Below, one piece after another: positions 1-11,048 of a stretch of 64,000 nucleotides of DNA. The DNA is from Mantis religiosa. Taxonomy: Eukaryota; Arthropoda; Insecta; Mantodea; Mantidae. The DNA lies in NCBI GenBank assembly GCA_030765055.1, contig CM060958.1:114493972-114557971 (forward strand), in the 5' to 3' direction. Numbering within the stretch: the stretch's first letter is position 1; the number at the start of each line of letters is the position of its first letter. The notes beneath the pieces are model-generated. The model made no database searches. It was given only the letters and a program-made list of their open reading frames with translations, and had not been told where the DNA came from. The translations under genes were made by a program, and so were the position numbers.

Positions 1-522
1 ATCACAAATGACAGATGTTATGTCCACGTAATCATTGCATTATCTGAGAGGTTTCTATTAACAAGGATAAAGCCAGGGTAACCTTCTGAGTAGCAGGATT
101 AATAAGAAAGCAGTAAGGAAGATACTCCTTTGCAACAGGCTTCACCAAGGTTCGGCCTAACGTGAAAACAGGGAGGGAAACGTTCCCCTCTGGTAATGGA
201 GCATTTTCATTACAGTTCTTTCCATTAAGCTAAGACAACTCTCAGAGTCTTTCATAATCATTCCCCTCTTCAAAAGACGCAAAGTTTAACGCTAAAATAT
301 TCACAGAACAACCTTGATACCTTACCCGAGAAACAAGTGGAAAGATGTCATCAAGGTATCAAAGCAGCGACGGCTAAGACATGTCACATGTGAAATATAG
401 AACATGATGACGGATCAGGGTTCGAAGACTGACAAATTAAAGGTGTCTCCTATTTGTACAAAAGGTGTTTCTTGTTCAATGTTTGCATGTTTCTATTCTT
501 GGCTTGTATACAGGTGTATACA
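1..522. other. Unannotated flank
   Basis: No coding region, RNA gene or recognisable repeat boundary is visible. The short reading frames here show no known motif. Confidence 0.5.
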
Positions 523-770
523 GGTGTCGTGGCCGAGTGGTTATACCTCTCGTCTCTCAGCAACTTGGCTTAGGTTTGATCCCTTGGATCCATATGTGGC
601 ATTGTGATGGATAAAGCGGCGTCCGGGTGGGTTTTTATCGGGTTTTTCGTTTGCCTCGCCATTCATTCGACTAAGTGTTCTCCTTTGGTGCATTTCACCA
701 CTATTTCATATACCTACTTTCTTTGAAATTTCTTTCTTTTTCTGCTCCTGAGAGGCATTTGACCATAGAC
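523..770 (+). repeat. tRNA-Ser/Leu-like SINE, decayed
   Basis: The head gtcgtggccgagtggtta is an A-box-like start typical of class II (Ser/Leu) tRNA-derived SINEs. A degraded B box (aggtttgatccct) follows about 45 bases later. The body ends in a pyrimidine-rich stretch near 720-750 (ttctttctttttct). No TSD was identified, so the limits are approximate. Confidence 0.5.
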
Positions 771-904
771 CTACTTGTAAACCTTTATATGAGAAGTGTA
801 AATCCATGAAAACAAGATTTATAAAGGTATTCTGATAACATATTAGAATGTTTACAGAAGTAGTATCTACCTATATAAAAAGGAACATGAAAAAGGAACG
901 CCTG

Positions 905-1015
905 GCTTGCTTTATAGCTCAGTTAGTAGAGCATATCCGTGCTGTATGAGCGGTTCTGGTTTTGATTCCATCCATGGGATGGGAATTTTTCTTTAACTAA
1001 GTATTCCCTATCCTT
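905..1015 (+). repeat. SINE-C, truncated copy
   Basis: A tRNA-like head (tagctcagttagtagagc) is followed by a weakened B box (ttttgattccatcc) and the family signature gggaatttttct. The same signature occurs at 28313-28560 and 14930-15110. The copy stops where a SINE-B copy begins at about 1017. Confidence 0.55.
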
Positions 1016-1016
1016 C

Positions 1017-1830
1017 CACCGAGCGGGACGGCTCAGTCGGTTTCGTCTGTGGCCCAGACGGGAAGTCCGGGTTCGATTCCCAACCTCCCAGGATTTTTTC
1101 GGGGGTTTCTCTGGGTCGCCAGGTGATTGCTGGGTAGGTTAATTGCATCCCCGGAATTTCGTGTCCCTCTATTTCATCTCCGTTACCATTTCGTATCATC
1201 TCTCATCTGGTGATCTCTTTCAGGGTAGAAGTGTAGGTGGGAATCTCGGCGTTGCATGACAGGACGATATGCTCTTGGTAAAACTTCCTCCTCCGTTAGG
1301 ACAATCTTCACTTTCTTTTTGTAATTTACGTCCTCCAACGTTAAGTCACATCGGACGGTGAATGAATTGGGTGAAATTATGCTCAAATGAGTCCAGGGAC
1401 CATGGAACTTACAGTTACCCGACATTCGTCTTGAAGGAAAAGGGAAAAACCCGGAAAAACCCTTATCCAGGTAATTCACCCTGACCGAGATTCCAACTCG
1501 GAACCTCTTGAACGTGAGGCAGACTCGCTACCATCTACGCTACCGAGGCGGGTGCGGACAATCTCCAGTCTCCGAATCCGATCCATGCGGCCGTTTCCGG
1601 ACTACAGTAGGGTGGAATGCCCGTTGTCCTGGACTTCAAGGGAGTTTCCAACTCTTAAAGTGTAGGGACCCTACCCTCTGCACTGTTATGACTTCTTGGG
1701 ACGGCAGCCATCTGTCACCGCTCGCCCCATCCTTTCTCCTGGGGGTGCCCCCAATTGGGGTATAGCTACAATAGACCAAGTTTTGACCTCCGTGCCGAAT
1801 CCCCTCCGTAACGTAGTCCAGTTCAATCCA
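1017..1830 (+). repeat. SINE-B copy 1, split by a SINE-A
   Basis: SINE-B is a long (about 550 bp) tRNA-derived family. It opens with gagcgggacggctcag and a B box (gggttcgattccc), then a body with recurring blocks such as ctgggtcgccaggtgattgc, atctctcatctggtg and gggggtgccccc. This copy is interrupted at 1299-1564 by a minus-strand SINE-A flanked by the direct repeat ggacaatct. The SINE-B text resumes immediately after it. Paralogous copies are at 24679-25567, 35314-35874, 42918-43481 and 57563-58035. Confidence 0.8.
1308..1555 (-). repeat. SINE-A copy 1 (nested in SINE-B)
   Basis: SINE-A is a tRNA-derived family of about 235 bp. Read on its own strand it starts gcctcggtagcgtagatgg, has the B box gagttcgaatctc, and ends with ggacgtaaatta plus an A-rich tail. 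The 9-bp TSD ggacaatct lies at 1299-1307 and 1556-1564, so this is a clean insertion into an older SINE-B. Confidence 0.9.
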
Positions 1831-2114
1831 ATGAATACCTCGTTCCAAATGCCTATAAAACCAGACATCCAATGACAACTGTACACGAATTATCACCATT
1901 GCCGATAGACAATATTTTCCAAAGGTAAAAGGCTGCCGATATGGCCATTGAAGTTAAAGGCGGAGTTTAAATGCAACAATAAAACAACTATGTTTTCTAA
2001 GTTGTCATATTTTGTAACATCAATAGATCTTTTGGCAAAAAATAAATGAAACATTTTAGTGCTCAATTGGTACATATGACTGTGGTAAGGTAACATAGGA
2101 CACCTCAGGAGGGA

Positions 2115-2290
2115 CGGATGAAGTGAAGGAACCACAGGAGGTTACAGGTTGCAGGCAGACGTGTAACAGAGACCCATAGAAGTCCCTAACGATTTCAAGC
2201 TTGACGGTCTGGCTACACCCGTGGGCTGCTTACTGGAGGCGGAATCGGGGAGAACTCGATCTACCTACCGTAGGCGGCTCAGACGAGGCT
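2115..2290 (+). repeat. Repeat S, copy 1
   Basis: The block cacaggaggttacaggttgc with agaagtccctaacgatt is shared with 38420-38510. There are only two copies in the window and the class is unknown. The downstream 2200-2290 part is GC-richer than its surroundings but matches nothing I recognise. Confidence 0.45.
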
Positions 2291-2660
2291 ACCATTTGGC
2301 TGGGCGTTGATTTAGTTTTGTTTTTGTTCTTTAATGTTAATTCGCGAATTGATTTTAGTTGTCATTCTCTTTGCGCCTTCTCGCAGCTTTATGTTCTGCA
2401 TTTGAATGTGTATTTCACATGTTAACACTTTGATGTAGCATATCTCTAGGTCACTGCTTTTTTCTGTCTCCTTAGTTAGTAAACCCGCCATATCATTACC
2501 ATACTGTAGCACATGAGACTTTACCCTAGGAATTGTATTTAGCAGTACTTTTATTTAATGCTTTTATGTTCTTACAAATACTGTGCATTCATGTTTTGTG
2601 AATCTTTTTATTGGACTTTTGATGGAGTTATGAGATATTTGGCTATCAAGACAGATTTAG

Positions 2661-2892
2661 TCGCCTCTGTAGCATAGGTGGTAGTATGTCTGCTTCACGT
2701 TCAAGAGGTCCCTAGTTCAAATCGTGTTCGGGATGAGTTACCTGGATAAGGGGTTTTCGGAGTTTTCCCTTTTCCTAAAAGAGGAATATCTGGTATCTCT
2801 AGTTTGTGGAGCCTAGACTCATTTCAGCATAATTTCACCGATTTTGTTCACGTCCGATGTTACTTTACGTCGGAGGGCGTTAATTAAAAAAT
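2661..2892 (+). repeat. SINE-A copy 2, diverged
   Basis: The complete layout is present: head at 2661, B-box region tagttcaaatcgtg, a body with ttttccctttt and aatttcaccga, and tail ggagggcgttaattaaaaaa. It differs from the family consensus at many sites, so it is older than copies such as 45359-45595. Confidence 0.8.
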
Positions 2893-3050
2893 CAAATAGC
2901 TTGAGCATATCTCATTAACGTTTTCCTATCTACGTTTTTTAAGTCTTTCATCGTTGTTAACTGTTCCGTCAGATTGTTTCAATATTTTTTTATTTAGTTT
3001 GTACTTAAACTGGCCGACAGTAAATATGACTACCATTAATATTTTATTTA

Positions 3051-3545
3051 CTTGATGGAAATTAATCATTTCGTCATATTAGCCGTGTACAGTCTAAGGT
3101 TTTTAATAGATAGAGTCAGCATGAAAAATTCAATGCCATGGCCGGGATTTGAACCACGGATCTCCTGGTTTCCGTCCAGTCGCTCTTACCCATTGAGCTG
3201 CAATGGCCAACTTGCCTTTGTCCATTTGACTCGTACATTTCCCCGGTAAACCTATAGGGGCTCTCGCATTCGAGATATACCGTTTGTGGCGACTTAATAT
3301 CATCGTACGTACTTGAATCCCAGGCTTCATCATTTAATTCTTATTATTTTAGTTAGTTGATGGAAATTAATCATTTCTTCATACTAGCCGTATATAGGCT
3401 AAGGTTCTTAATAGATAGAGTCAACATAAAAAATTCAATGCCATGGCCGGGATTTGAACCACGGATCTGCTGGTTTCCGTCCAGTCGCTCTTATTCTTCA
3501 TACTAGTTGAATTGAATTTTTCATGTTGATTCTGTCTATGACTAC
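3051..3545 (-). repeat. SINE-D tandem cluster (tRNA-like units)
   Basis: Two directly repeated units share atggaaattaatcattt and the minus-strand tRNA-like block (3134-3208, and partly 3438-3493) with period about 305 bp. The second unit is cut at about 3493 and followed by an inverted piece of the same family (gaattgaatttttcatgttg). On the minus strand the unit carries a B box (ggttcaaatcccggc). The same two-unit organisation recurs on the plus strand at 18440-18946. Confidence 0.75.
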
Positions 3546-4307
3546 CCTTAATCCTACCACATTTTCAGTTTTGCACAAAGTACTTCGTTAATGTATGAGT
3601 GTTCGGAAGCCTTAGCTGTTTAAAAGCCTAGTATGCAAATGCAAATTTCTAGTGCATTTTGTTCTGTTGCATTGCTTTTGCTTACTCAAACTGGTGCCCC
3701 ATATAGAATATGCGGTAAAATTGCTGCTTTATTTATATGTTCAAAGAAATTAAACGTAGTGTCTATGATTATATCAAAATATTTAATGCTGTTTATTGTG
3801 TAGACAATAGTTTATTTATTCTTCATAACAAATATAACATATGATTTTGAGTCACTAATGTGATTGTTGTGTTTATTTTCTGATTATTTATCGGTTTATT
3901 AATATCCAAATTCATAAAGATTTCTGCTCACTTCACATATCTTCCTATTACGATGACCAACAAATCAGCAAAAGCTAATTTTCCGAAATTCAGTGCTTGT
4001 GACGTAATCTGACGGACCTACTTGACGTCGGATTTATCCCCATGACTCACTTGGGGATTTTATATGACTTATTGATCCTAACTAGCCCTTTCACCAGCCT
4101 CCTTGATTCCTGATCTGTTTTCATATTTTCTAAAATGTTGCTCGCTGATTCGGGTATTGCTATGAGACCTCTACTACCTACGAGGGTTGTTATAAAAAAA
4201 CTCTATCTCACGCTAATTTAATCCTGCTGTAAACAACTAGGCGGAGCTGACTCAACTGGCCACGTGTTAAACGCTACATGTATACACATATAAGTTTTGC
4301 AACACTA

Positions 4308-4310
<3 letters not shown>
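3546..4310. other. AT-rich, nothing recognised
   Basis: No coding signature, TIR pair or SINE was seen in this stretch. Confidence 0.45.

Positions 4311-4377
<67 letters not shown>
4311..4377. repeat. (AT)n microsatellite
   Basis: Uninterrupted alternating AT of about 67 bases. Confidence 0.98.
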
Positions 4378-4378
<1 letters not shown>

Positions 4379-4484
4379 CACCGCTAACTTATAGACAATA
4401 AATAGAGTTGGTTACACATTAATTTATTAAATCTATGAGTTGGTTTATATCTGAAAAAAAAAAAAAAAATAATAATCACGAATT

Positions 4485-4706
4485 TTACTGCGTATAGTAC
4501 TTGTTGTAAAATGTATTTTTCCAGGGGCTGTTTGCATTTGCGCGATCTTCCCGATGTTCGTAGAGTTCCGGATGCTTGCTGTTCCATTCTAGCACTATGT
4601 ACACTACTTGCGGAAACACCAAGGAGATCATCAGTTTCTTCCTCAAAGTTTTTATAAACGGTTCCGGGTTTCTTTCTTTAAGCACCGCGAAACAATGCGC
4701 GATCAT
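4485..4706 (-). pseudogene. Degenerate ORF, possible transposon remnant
   Basis: A 73-codon minus-strand frame includes KHPELYEHREDRANANSPWK. This faintly resembles the MADF/Myb-like spacing found in some insect transposon accessory proteins. There is no partner domain, and a poly-A run lies just beyond its end at 4455-4468. I do not recognise the protein, and it may be chance coding. Confidence 0.15.
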
Positions 4707-4716
4707 TCGCTCCTCG

Positions 4717-4776
4717 CCACTTTTTAAAGGTTTGCGTCACTTTTTAAAGGTTTGCGTCACTTTTTAAAGGTTTGCT
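4717..4776. repeat. 20-bp tandem repeat, three units
   Basis: Three near-identical 20-bp units built on cactttttaaaggtttgcg run head to tail. This is a small minisatellite in otherwise non-repetitive DNA. Confidence 0.9.
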
Positions 4777-4779
4777 TCG

Positions 4780-5945
4780 GGTGAAGCACCGGCTTGATGC
4801 ATGATTAAAAGCTCACTGATTTTAAATTGCATATACCTAAGTGCCCTTGGGCTTGCGAGGTACGCGAGATGTACAGGAAATATAGTGTTAAATATAGAAG
4901 CAACTTCACACTATAAACAATATAAACAATAACATCTTAATCAGCATTCAACTCGATACAGATCTCGTTGCGAGAGAGCTGCCTGGTATAGGAATGGAAA
5001 AATATATAAAGCAGTGTCCTTAGGTAATTGTTAAATAAAATGCAGCTTAATTTAACATAACAAGTTAATAGTGTGTTAGTTTCACCTGTCTCCTGTTTAA
5101 TATAATATTACGTTTATAAGAATCGAAACATTTGCATACTTTTCTCTCTCCGAAATTAGCTCACACAGAGCAGTGATCAGAAAACTACTTACAATACTGT
5201 ACTTAAAGGAGGGGTTTATCGTACGCATGAAAATAAAAGAAAACGTCCATTAACTTCGCTGAACCAATCAACAGCTTAACGCTTTCTGTCCCAATATCTC
5301 CAGGTTTAAAATTTTTACAAACGACCACTAAATGGCTCTATTGATATGCCATTACTATTTTTGCAATTTTTTTTTACTATTATTGCGAAAACAAAGGCAG
5401 TTTAGAGATAAGCCAAATAGTTTGTTTACAGGGAGAGTTTAAACAAAGCAATGTATATGGTGGTCATATATCTGTCAGGAATGAATTTTGTGAATATCGA
5501 TCAAAATCGGCTGTGACAACATAATTCAGAACTAAAAGTCATATCAAATTTATACTTATAGAAGCTTTTGGACTTAAGGTTGAAAAAGAAAGATTTTTGC
5601 GAAATTCTCTTCATATCAGGTTATTTTTTCATAGAAAACCTTTCGTCATTATTTGTTTCTTCCAAAATTCCTCTATGTTGTTGATCAAAATAGGGTGTAT
5701 TTGAGATACCGACATGATAAATAAAACATGTGTCTTGACTTTATGCAGATTCATTTTATGTGTTATTTATTCCGACTGTATGTTATAATAAGCACGGTGT
5801 GAGGGTCTTAGCGCAGATTACTTGATAATAATTTGTAACTTAATATTAGCTCTCATGTGTGTTTTTTCTCTTTGAATAACAGTTTTCCTTAAAATACATT
5901 ATTTATTACTTGATGTTTTCTGCAGGGTCGTTAACCCTGCCACAA
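4780..5945. other. AT-rich, nothing firmly recognised
   Basis: There are no long ORFs and no TIRs I could pair. The style resembles old non-coding repeat, but no partner copy was found in the window. Confidence 0.4.
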
Positions 5946-5947
5946 GT

Positions 5948-6157
5948 CTTTTTTAATAACATAAAGTAATTTCGGACGATGAATGAATTCGGTGATATGA
6001 TGCTCATATGAATCCAGGGTCCGTAGCGATTAGTGTTACCCAAAGTACGTCTTTCAGGATAAGGGAAAATCCCGGGAAAAACCTTATCACCCTGACCGAG
6101 GTTTGAACTCGAGACCTCTTGAACGTAAGGCAGACACGCTACTATCTACACTACAGT
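5948..6157 (-). repeat. SINE-A copy 3
   Basis: Minus-strand SINE-A with B box (antisense ggtttgaactcgagacc), body blocks and the cleft tail at 5948. A short deletion near 6090 removes part of the usual segment between body and B box. The head is damaged (ctacactacagtaat), so any Pol III promoter is probably weakened. Confidence 0.8.
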
Positions 6158-6159
6158 AA

Positions 6160-7085
6160 TGAGCCTGCCACGAAATGAACAACGCCTGTCAGTATAGGTC
6201 ATCCGCCTTGGTTCCACGTAATCACATTTCCATAGCTGACTTACTGGCTTATAAAGTCTAGTCTTGCAGAGAGTAGCCTTAACTCTTACACATTAAATTA
6301 AGCAATGAATTTATTGTAACTGCAAGTTAAACATTAAATTAACAATTAAATATACTTATTTGCTCATTTCTTTCTCTAGAAATGTAAGTTGTGGATAATA
6401 CAAGTAATATATATTAGGGTACTTAGGAAACATTTATTAGTTTCGGAAAATGAGCATCTTTTCTCTTACCGCAAGAACTGACCTCTCTGCTTTACCCATC
6501 GCAATAACCTTCCCCGCACTCTGGGGGAAAATAAACACGAATGGATTTAGTGTGCTACACGTACGTGGAAATACTACCTAACCTGAAAATATACTACTTT
6601 TGTTAAACCGTATTAGTTTGCAGGTGAAGTAAATATTTTTAATGTTTATTCCACTGTCCTAGCCTCCTGTATGTGTAACTGGAAAACTATAACAGAGACA
6701 AAATCTTAGTACAGAGACAGAGTAGATACCAGTCACTTTCCAATAATATTTAGTGATTTTAGCTATTTTCACAATGTTTCTGTTCTGTATTTAACCAATA
6801 CTTAAGTTCCATTTTGGCATTAATATAGCATAGTAACATGGACGAGGAACTGTTTTCTCCACAACCGGTAGTAGCAAAACTTCTGACAAATTATGCATTG
6901 CAGTTTCCTTTCTCACTGTCGTTTCCGCGTTTTGCTTGTGATCATGATGCAACAGAGCTATATAATCTAATCCGAAATGTTTCAAGCAAATCCCCTTATT
7001 CTCATTAAGGTATTGTTGATAGAAACAATTTAACTTTCTTTACTGTTTACTTTTAGTTACGTCGAAGTACTACACTTCACCCAAA
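6160..7085. other. AT-rich, nothing recognised
   Basis: No coding or structural feature was identified. Confidence 0.4.
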
Positions 7086-7089
7086 ATTC

Positions 7090-7690
7090 AATACAGGAAT
7101 TACATTGGAAATACAATTTTGTGTTATCCTGAAACCAAACTCAAGTTTTTCATGAAGTTTCCTCATCCCAGCCTATTCTTTACATAAAAAAACTTCTTTA
7201 TTTTAATTTTCTAAAAAATGACTTAATGGCTTTGATTTAAATATCGTACTATATGCTTAATTTATATGAATATGAAATCAAACGTATGCCTTCACTTTTC
7301 TAGGAATACTTTACGAAGTCATCTTCATTCTGAATGAAGTTGTATAACTTGTAAATATGAGAGATGGATATACTTAATAAAAGATATAGACCGTGTTAAA
7401 CATTTCTTTCTACTTGCGTTAACCATTTCCGAGATATTCCTTGTCGTAGTTTACAATTGTCAAATATTTCAACTAAAAAATCTCCATTTGTTTCTTTCTT
7501 GTCATAGTACAAAGGCATCGTCGCTCTTAAAAGATTTAACTATCGTTTATACTTACTCTATTACCCTAATCCCATTGTACCTACAAGAAAATGTTTAATG
7601 AAACCATCTCTGCAAATGCTTATCGCGATTAATGTGTAATAGCAGAATAAGGTTTTCTAAGAACTTTTTATTGAATGTTATGTAGAAAAA
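7090..7690 (+). repeat. Repeat L, copy 1 (non-coding)
   Basis: Shares cttcattctgaatgaagttg (7325) and the following acttgtaaat/gagat region with 37200, and the block cattgtacctac...aatgaaaccatctct near 7575-7610 with 22380 and 37480. The family spans about 1 kb, has no ORF and is heavily diverged. Its class is unknown. Confidence 0.6.
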
Positions 7691-7906
7691 GTCAAGTGAA
7701 TACAACACTATTTTACACTAAAAGAAGTATTTTTGTATTTGATATTTATTTGTACAGTTTCCATTACAGTTTCACTACAGTGACTTTAACATCGTACATG
7801 CACTATTATACATGCTGTACAAATACATAAAATAGCTGATCCAAGAATTACTCGCTGACTCCGGTCCCCTGGCTATAAGCCTTTGGTTTTCCTAAGCAGC
7901 TAGGTA

Positions 7907-8353
7907 TCAATTCTTCTTGACCTTCGCTTCTTTTACCCTAATCCACTTTTCTCTTAACCTATATAAGAATTCTCCTATACATCTATTTTTCTTTTCACCC
8001 ATCCCCGTTAACCTGCGTAACGCCACTACCTCTTTGCTCACACTGTCCCATTTCTTATCCCATATTTCCCCCCTGCAATTTGTTAACTCTTTACATTCTA
8101 TCAGGTAATGAACAGTGCTCTCTTCATCTCCACAAAAGTTACATATCCCTACCTCATTACTTCTCAACCCTTTTAGATATAGTATTACTACTCTCACCCA
8201 TGCTGTGCCTTCTCTTCCAGTTTTGTCACAATGATGTATATATTTTTCCCTACCCCATTCTGTCTTTAATTGCTTATACAATTTCAAATATTTCTTTTCT
8301 TCTATACTTTCCCATATCTTCTGCCTACCTATGTCTTGTACTCTGTTTCTCAC
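7907..8353 (-). pseudogene. LINE ORF2 C-terminus (non-LTR retrotransposon)
   Basis: An open 148-codon frame ends in a charged tail. Its middle carries CNFCGDEESTVHYLIEC, a C-x2-C-x7-H-x4-C zinc knuckle of the kind found at the C-terminus of ORF2 in I/R1/jockey-type LINEs downstream of the reverse transcriptase. No RT or endonuclease is present, so this is a 5'-truncated insertion, as is usual for LINEs. The 3' UTR probably runs to about 7860. It stays open over this length, suggesting it is younger than the RT relics at 55.9 and 62.3 kb. Confidence 0.7.
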
Positions 8354-8410
8354 TTCCTTCCACTAAAAGAAGTAAGGGATATATCAATCAACGGTTTAAC
8401 AACTCGAATC

Positions 8411-8590
8411 GGGCCTCAGCCTGATAACCCGACTGCCGGCCTCACGCCCACATACGCTAGGCAGTGGTGGGCGATCATTCAACCAATATGGGGAGGAGAT
8501 GTGGTCAGCATCTTGGCACCCCCAGCAGGAAAGTTGGTTTTCTAGACCAGAGTTCGCTACCTAGCGTAGCTTCTCAATTTCCTCACGATG
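8411..8590 (-). repeat. Repeat H, copy 1
   Basis: Matches 35985-36180 over blocks such as ggcctcacgcccac, ggtgggcgatcat and ggggaggagatgtg, and ends with cctcacgatgctga. Orientation is inferred from the poly-T at the left edge of copy 2, read as a poly-A tail on the minus strand. It is GC-richer than its surroundings. It is probably a short retroelement of unknown origin. Confidence 0.6.
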
Positions 8591-8599
8591 CTGAATAGA

Positions 8600-9940
8600 T
8601 ATAAGGAATCTTGCAGATACTATAATGTATAATACGTCTCATGACTCTGCATATTAGTAGTTTCTCTGAGGGAGAAAGATAAGTGCTTCACTGTATCTTA
8701 GAAAAAATAAAATAATGAAAGAAAAAAGTAAGGAGGCAAGGAAAAAAGTAAAATGTAGAAAAATCCGAATATGACAGTCACTTTATTTACCAATTATAAT
8801 TTCAATATTATAGTATAAGTTATTTACATAAAATCTTATTTGTTATTTACGTCATAACAATCACGTCCAGAAAAAGATTCGTAAAACTCCATTTAAAGTT
8901 AACTGTATCGTCAGTGATAGTGTTAAATTCGTTGTATGAGCTCACGAGAAGCAATATGAATGGCTGCTTTGCATCTCAAACATTTTTTTTTGTGTATTTG
9001 AATGAATACCAGCAACTTTTTTGGCATTATAATTGTTTCCTTTAACAAAGTCCACACATTTGTTTTATCAAGGTGCTGTGAATCTCTTATAGTTTCCCAT
9101 GTTACTAAGAACAGCCTCTGATAAACCTCAACACATGCATTTTATATCGGTATTTGAACTATTTATATGTTAATAAAAACCATAAGAGATATTTTAAATG
9201 CAAAATAACAAAAACATTTATGTTGAAATTTTCTCAAAATATTCACTTAGCATTATTAAAATGATGTTTGTCTGCTATCCTACTTCTGGTTATGGGATTA
9301 GATGCTCACAGATTACAGACGAACACATTTTTTAGAAATTAATTCTACTTTAAACTAACGTACAGAAAACATGTTCAATATATTTTATATTCTCAAAACG
9401 GATCAACGGTTTTGCTCAAACTATTTGTTTGATATATTGGCATGAGCTATAAAATATAAGTATATACATTTTAACCTGTGAAATGCTTGCTCTATTAAGA
9501 CATACAATTTATGACAGACAATAACCTCCTGTATCATTAATCATTTTGAAATGTTCACTATTCATTGAATGTTTCCCATTTTAAGAGGTACGCTTTGAAT
9601 TGGTATGCGACTTCTTTTATCATGAGCTCCTGCAAAGATATGTGAAATGCTTAACATGTAATTATCACTATTTTTAAAAAGGTTAGTTATAGAAGCCTAT
9701 AAAACGTATCTATATAACTCTAGTATTATCCAATTGATACCATTTGCAGGGAATATTTAGCATTATTAAAGATAGATATTTAGAATAAGTTATCATTTGT
9801 ACTGCTATTGTACAGTTTTCATTGTCACCTTCCTAGGTTCTTGCCGTCATTTACTAACGTGATTTCTCTTCGTTTTGACTGTCATTTTACTTTTTATGAT
9901 GTAACGGCGTTAGAAAATACATGACGTAGCCTCTTCTTAC
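8600..9940. other. AT-rich, nothing recognised
   Basis: No gene or paired repeat was detected. Confidence 0.4.
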
Positions 9941-9944
9941 GGGG

Positions 9945-10205
9945 TTCGCTCGCAGAGAATTGAACACAAGACTTCTTTAATCTCTCCTGCAATACCTCGT
10001 GTCGTCACAAACTCGTTGATAGAACATCATTTTTCATCGTGCCCGAAATGCAAACCATGCAAGCATTCATTTAGGTGCTGGAAATTTCACTGAATATTCT
10101 AGAGTGTTCTGAGGCGGAGGTACTTCCAGAAGATTTTGGTTATATGTCGATAGCATTCTGATGTTTACGCTGGATGACGGCGGTAATTTCTTCAGCTGCC
10201 TTCCA
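9945..10205. repeat. Repeat K, copy 1
   Basis: Shared with 61395-61660: gaacacaagact...ctctcctgcaat, gtcacaaactcg, then ggttat...tgatgtttacgctggatga. The order and spacing of the blocks agree in both copies. The region near gaacacaagac resembles an antisense B box, but the rest does not fit a simple SINE. The class is unknown. Confidence 0.6.
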
Positions 10206-10259
10206 CTGACCTCCGCTTAAGCCGCTGAGTTGCAATATCAATAATTTGTGTAATTGCTA

Positions 10260-10980
10260 TAAGAAAAAGTGAAAGGGGACTAATGTCATACGAATGCTAC
10301 CCATTTAACTTTTTCCGTACTTGAGTACGCATTTAATATTTATTTTGGAAATTGGAATCCTGTGACTTCCGTTTTCTTTTGCTTACTCTTTTGTTTATTC
10401 ATATTCATGCTTGGAAAGTATCAGTAAATGATAACAATATTATTATTCCATCCAGTTATATGACGTTTCTGTACGTCTCTCTTTGTGCCTCATCGTTTAT
10501 CATTTCTAACCTTATTTTGTCAAATTTCATGGTTTTCATTGTATATTCACACTTTTGTTCATACTTGTGTTAGAGCGTCTTTTACATTTTTGTTTGTGAT
10601 GAGAGTAATTAAATTATTTCTATAATTTAAGAGACTTTCACCTCTCTTTAGTTTTCTAGCTTTTTCCCCACAATTATTTCATATTAAAAATTGTTTAAAC
10701 ATTTTTTTTTTTTTGTATTTTATGAACTACGATGCTAATTGATGTGGACATAATACTAGTTCTTAATGATTAGAAAAACATATGAGTGAAAATTATATTC
10801 ATGTTTACCTGATACAACACTGTTTAATTCCACTGAGTGCCCTCAATATTTTATTTCATCTGCAGATTTTGTTGCTCTAATTTTATATGTATTTTCAAAT
10901 GTTCTTATTCTTTCAACGCTTACAGCAATGCCTGCATTAAATGGATAAGCATAATATTTGATATGTAAGTACAATATTTG
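10260..10980. other. AT-rich, nothing recognised
   Basis: The 73-codon plus-strand frame at 10352 has no recognisable motif and is likely chance. Confidence 0.4.

Positions 10981-10981
<1 letters not shown>

Positions 10982-11046
<65 letters not shown>
10982..11046. repeat. (AT)n microsatellite
   Basis: Pure alternating AT. It abuts the 3' side of the mariner relic at 11046-12171. Confidence 0.98.

Positions 11047-11048
<2 letters not shown>

Noticed and set aside
8080..8545. 114- and 91-codon plus-strand frames
   Set aside because: They are antisense of the LINE C-terminus and repeat H.
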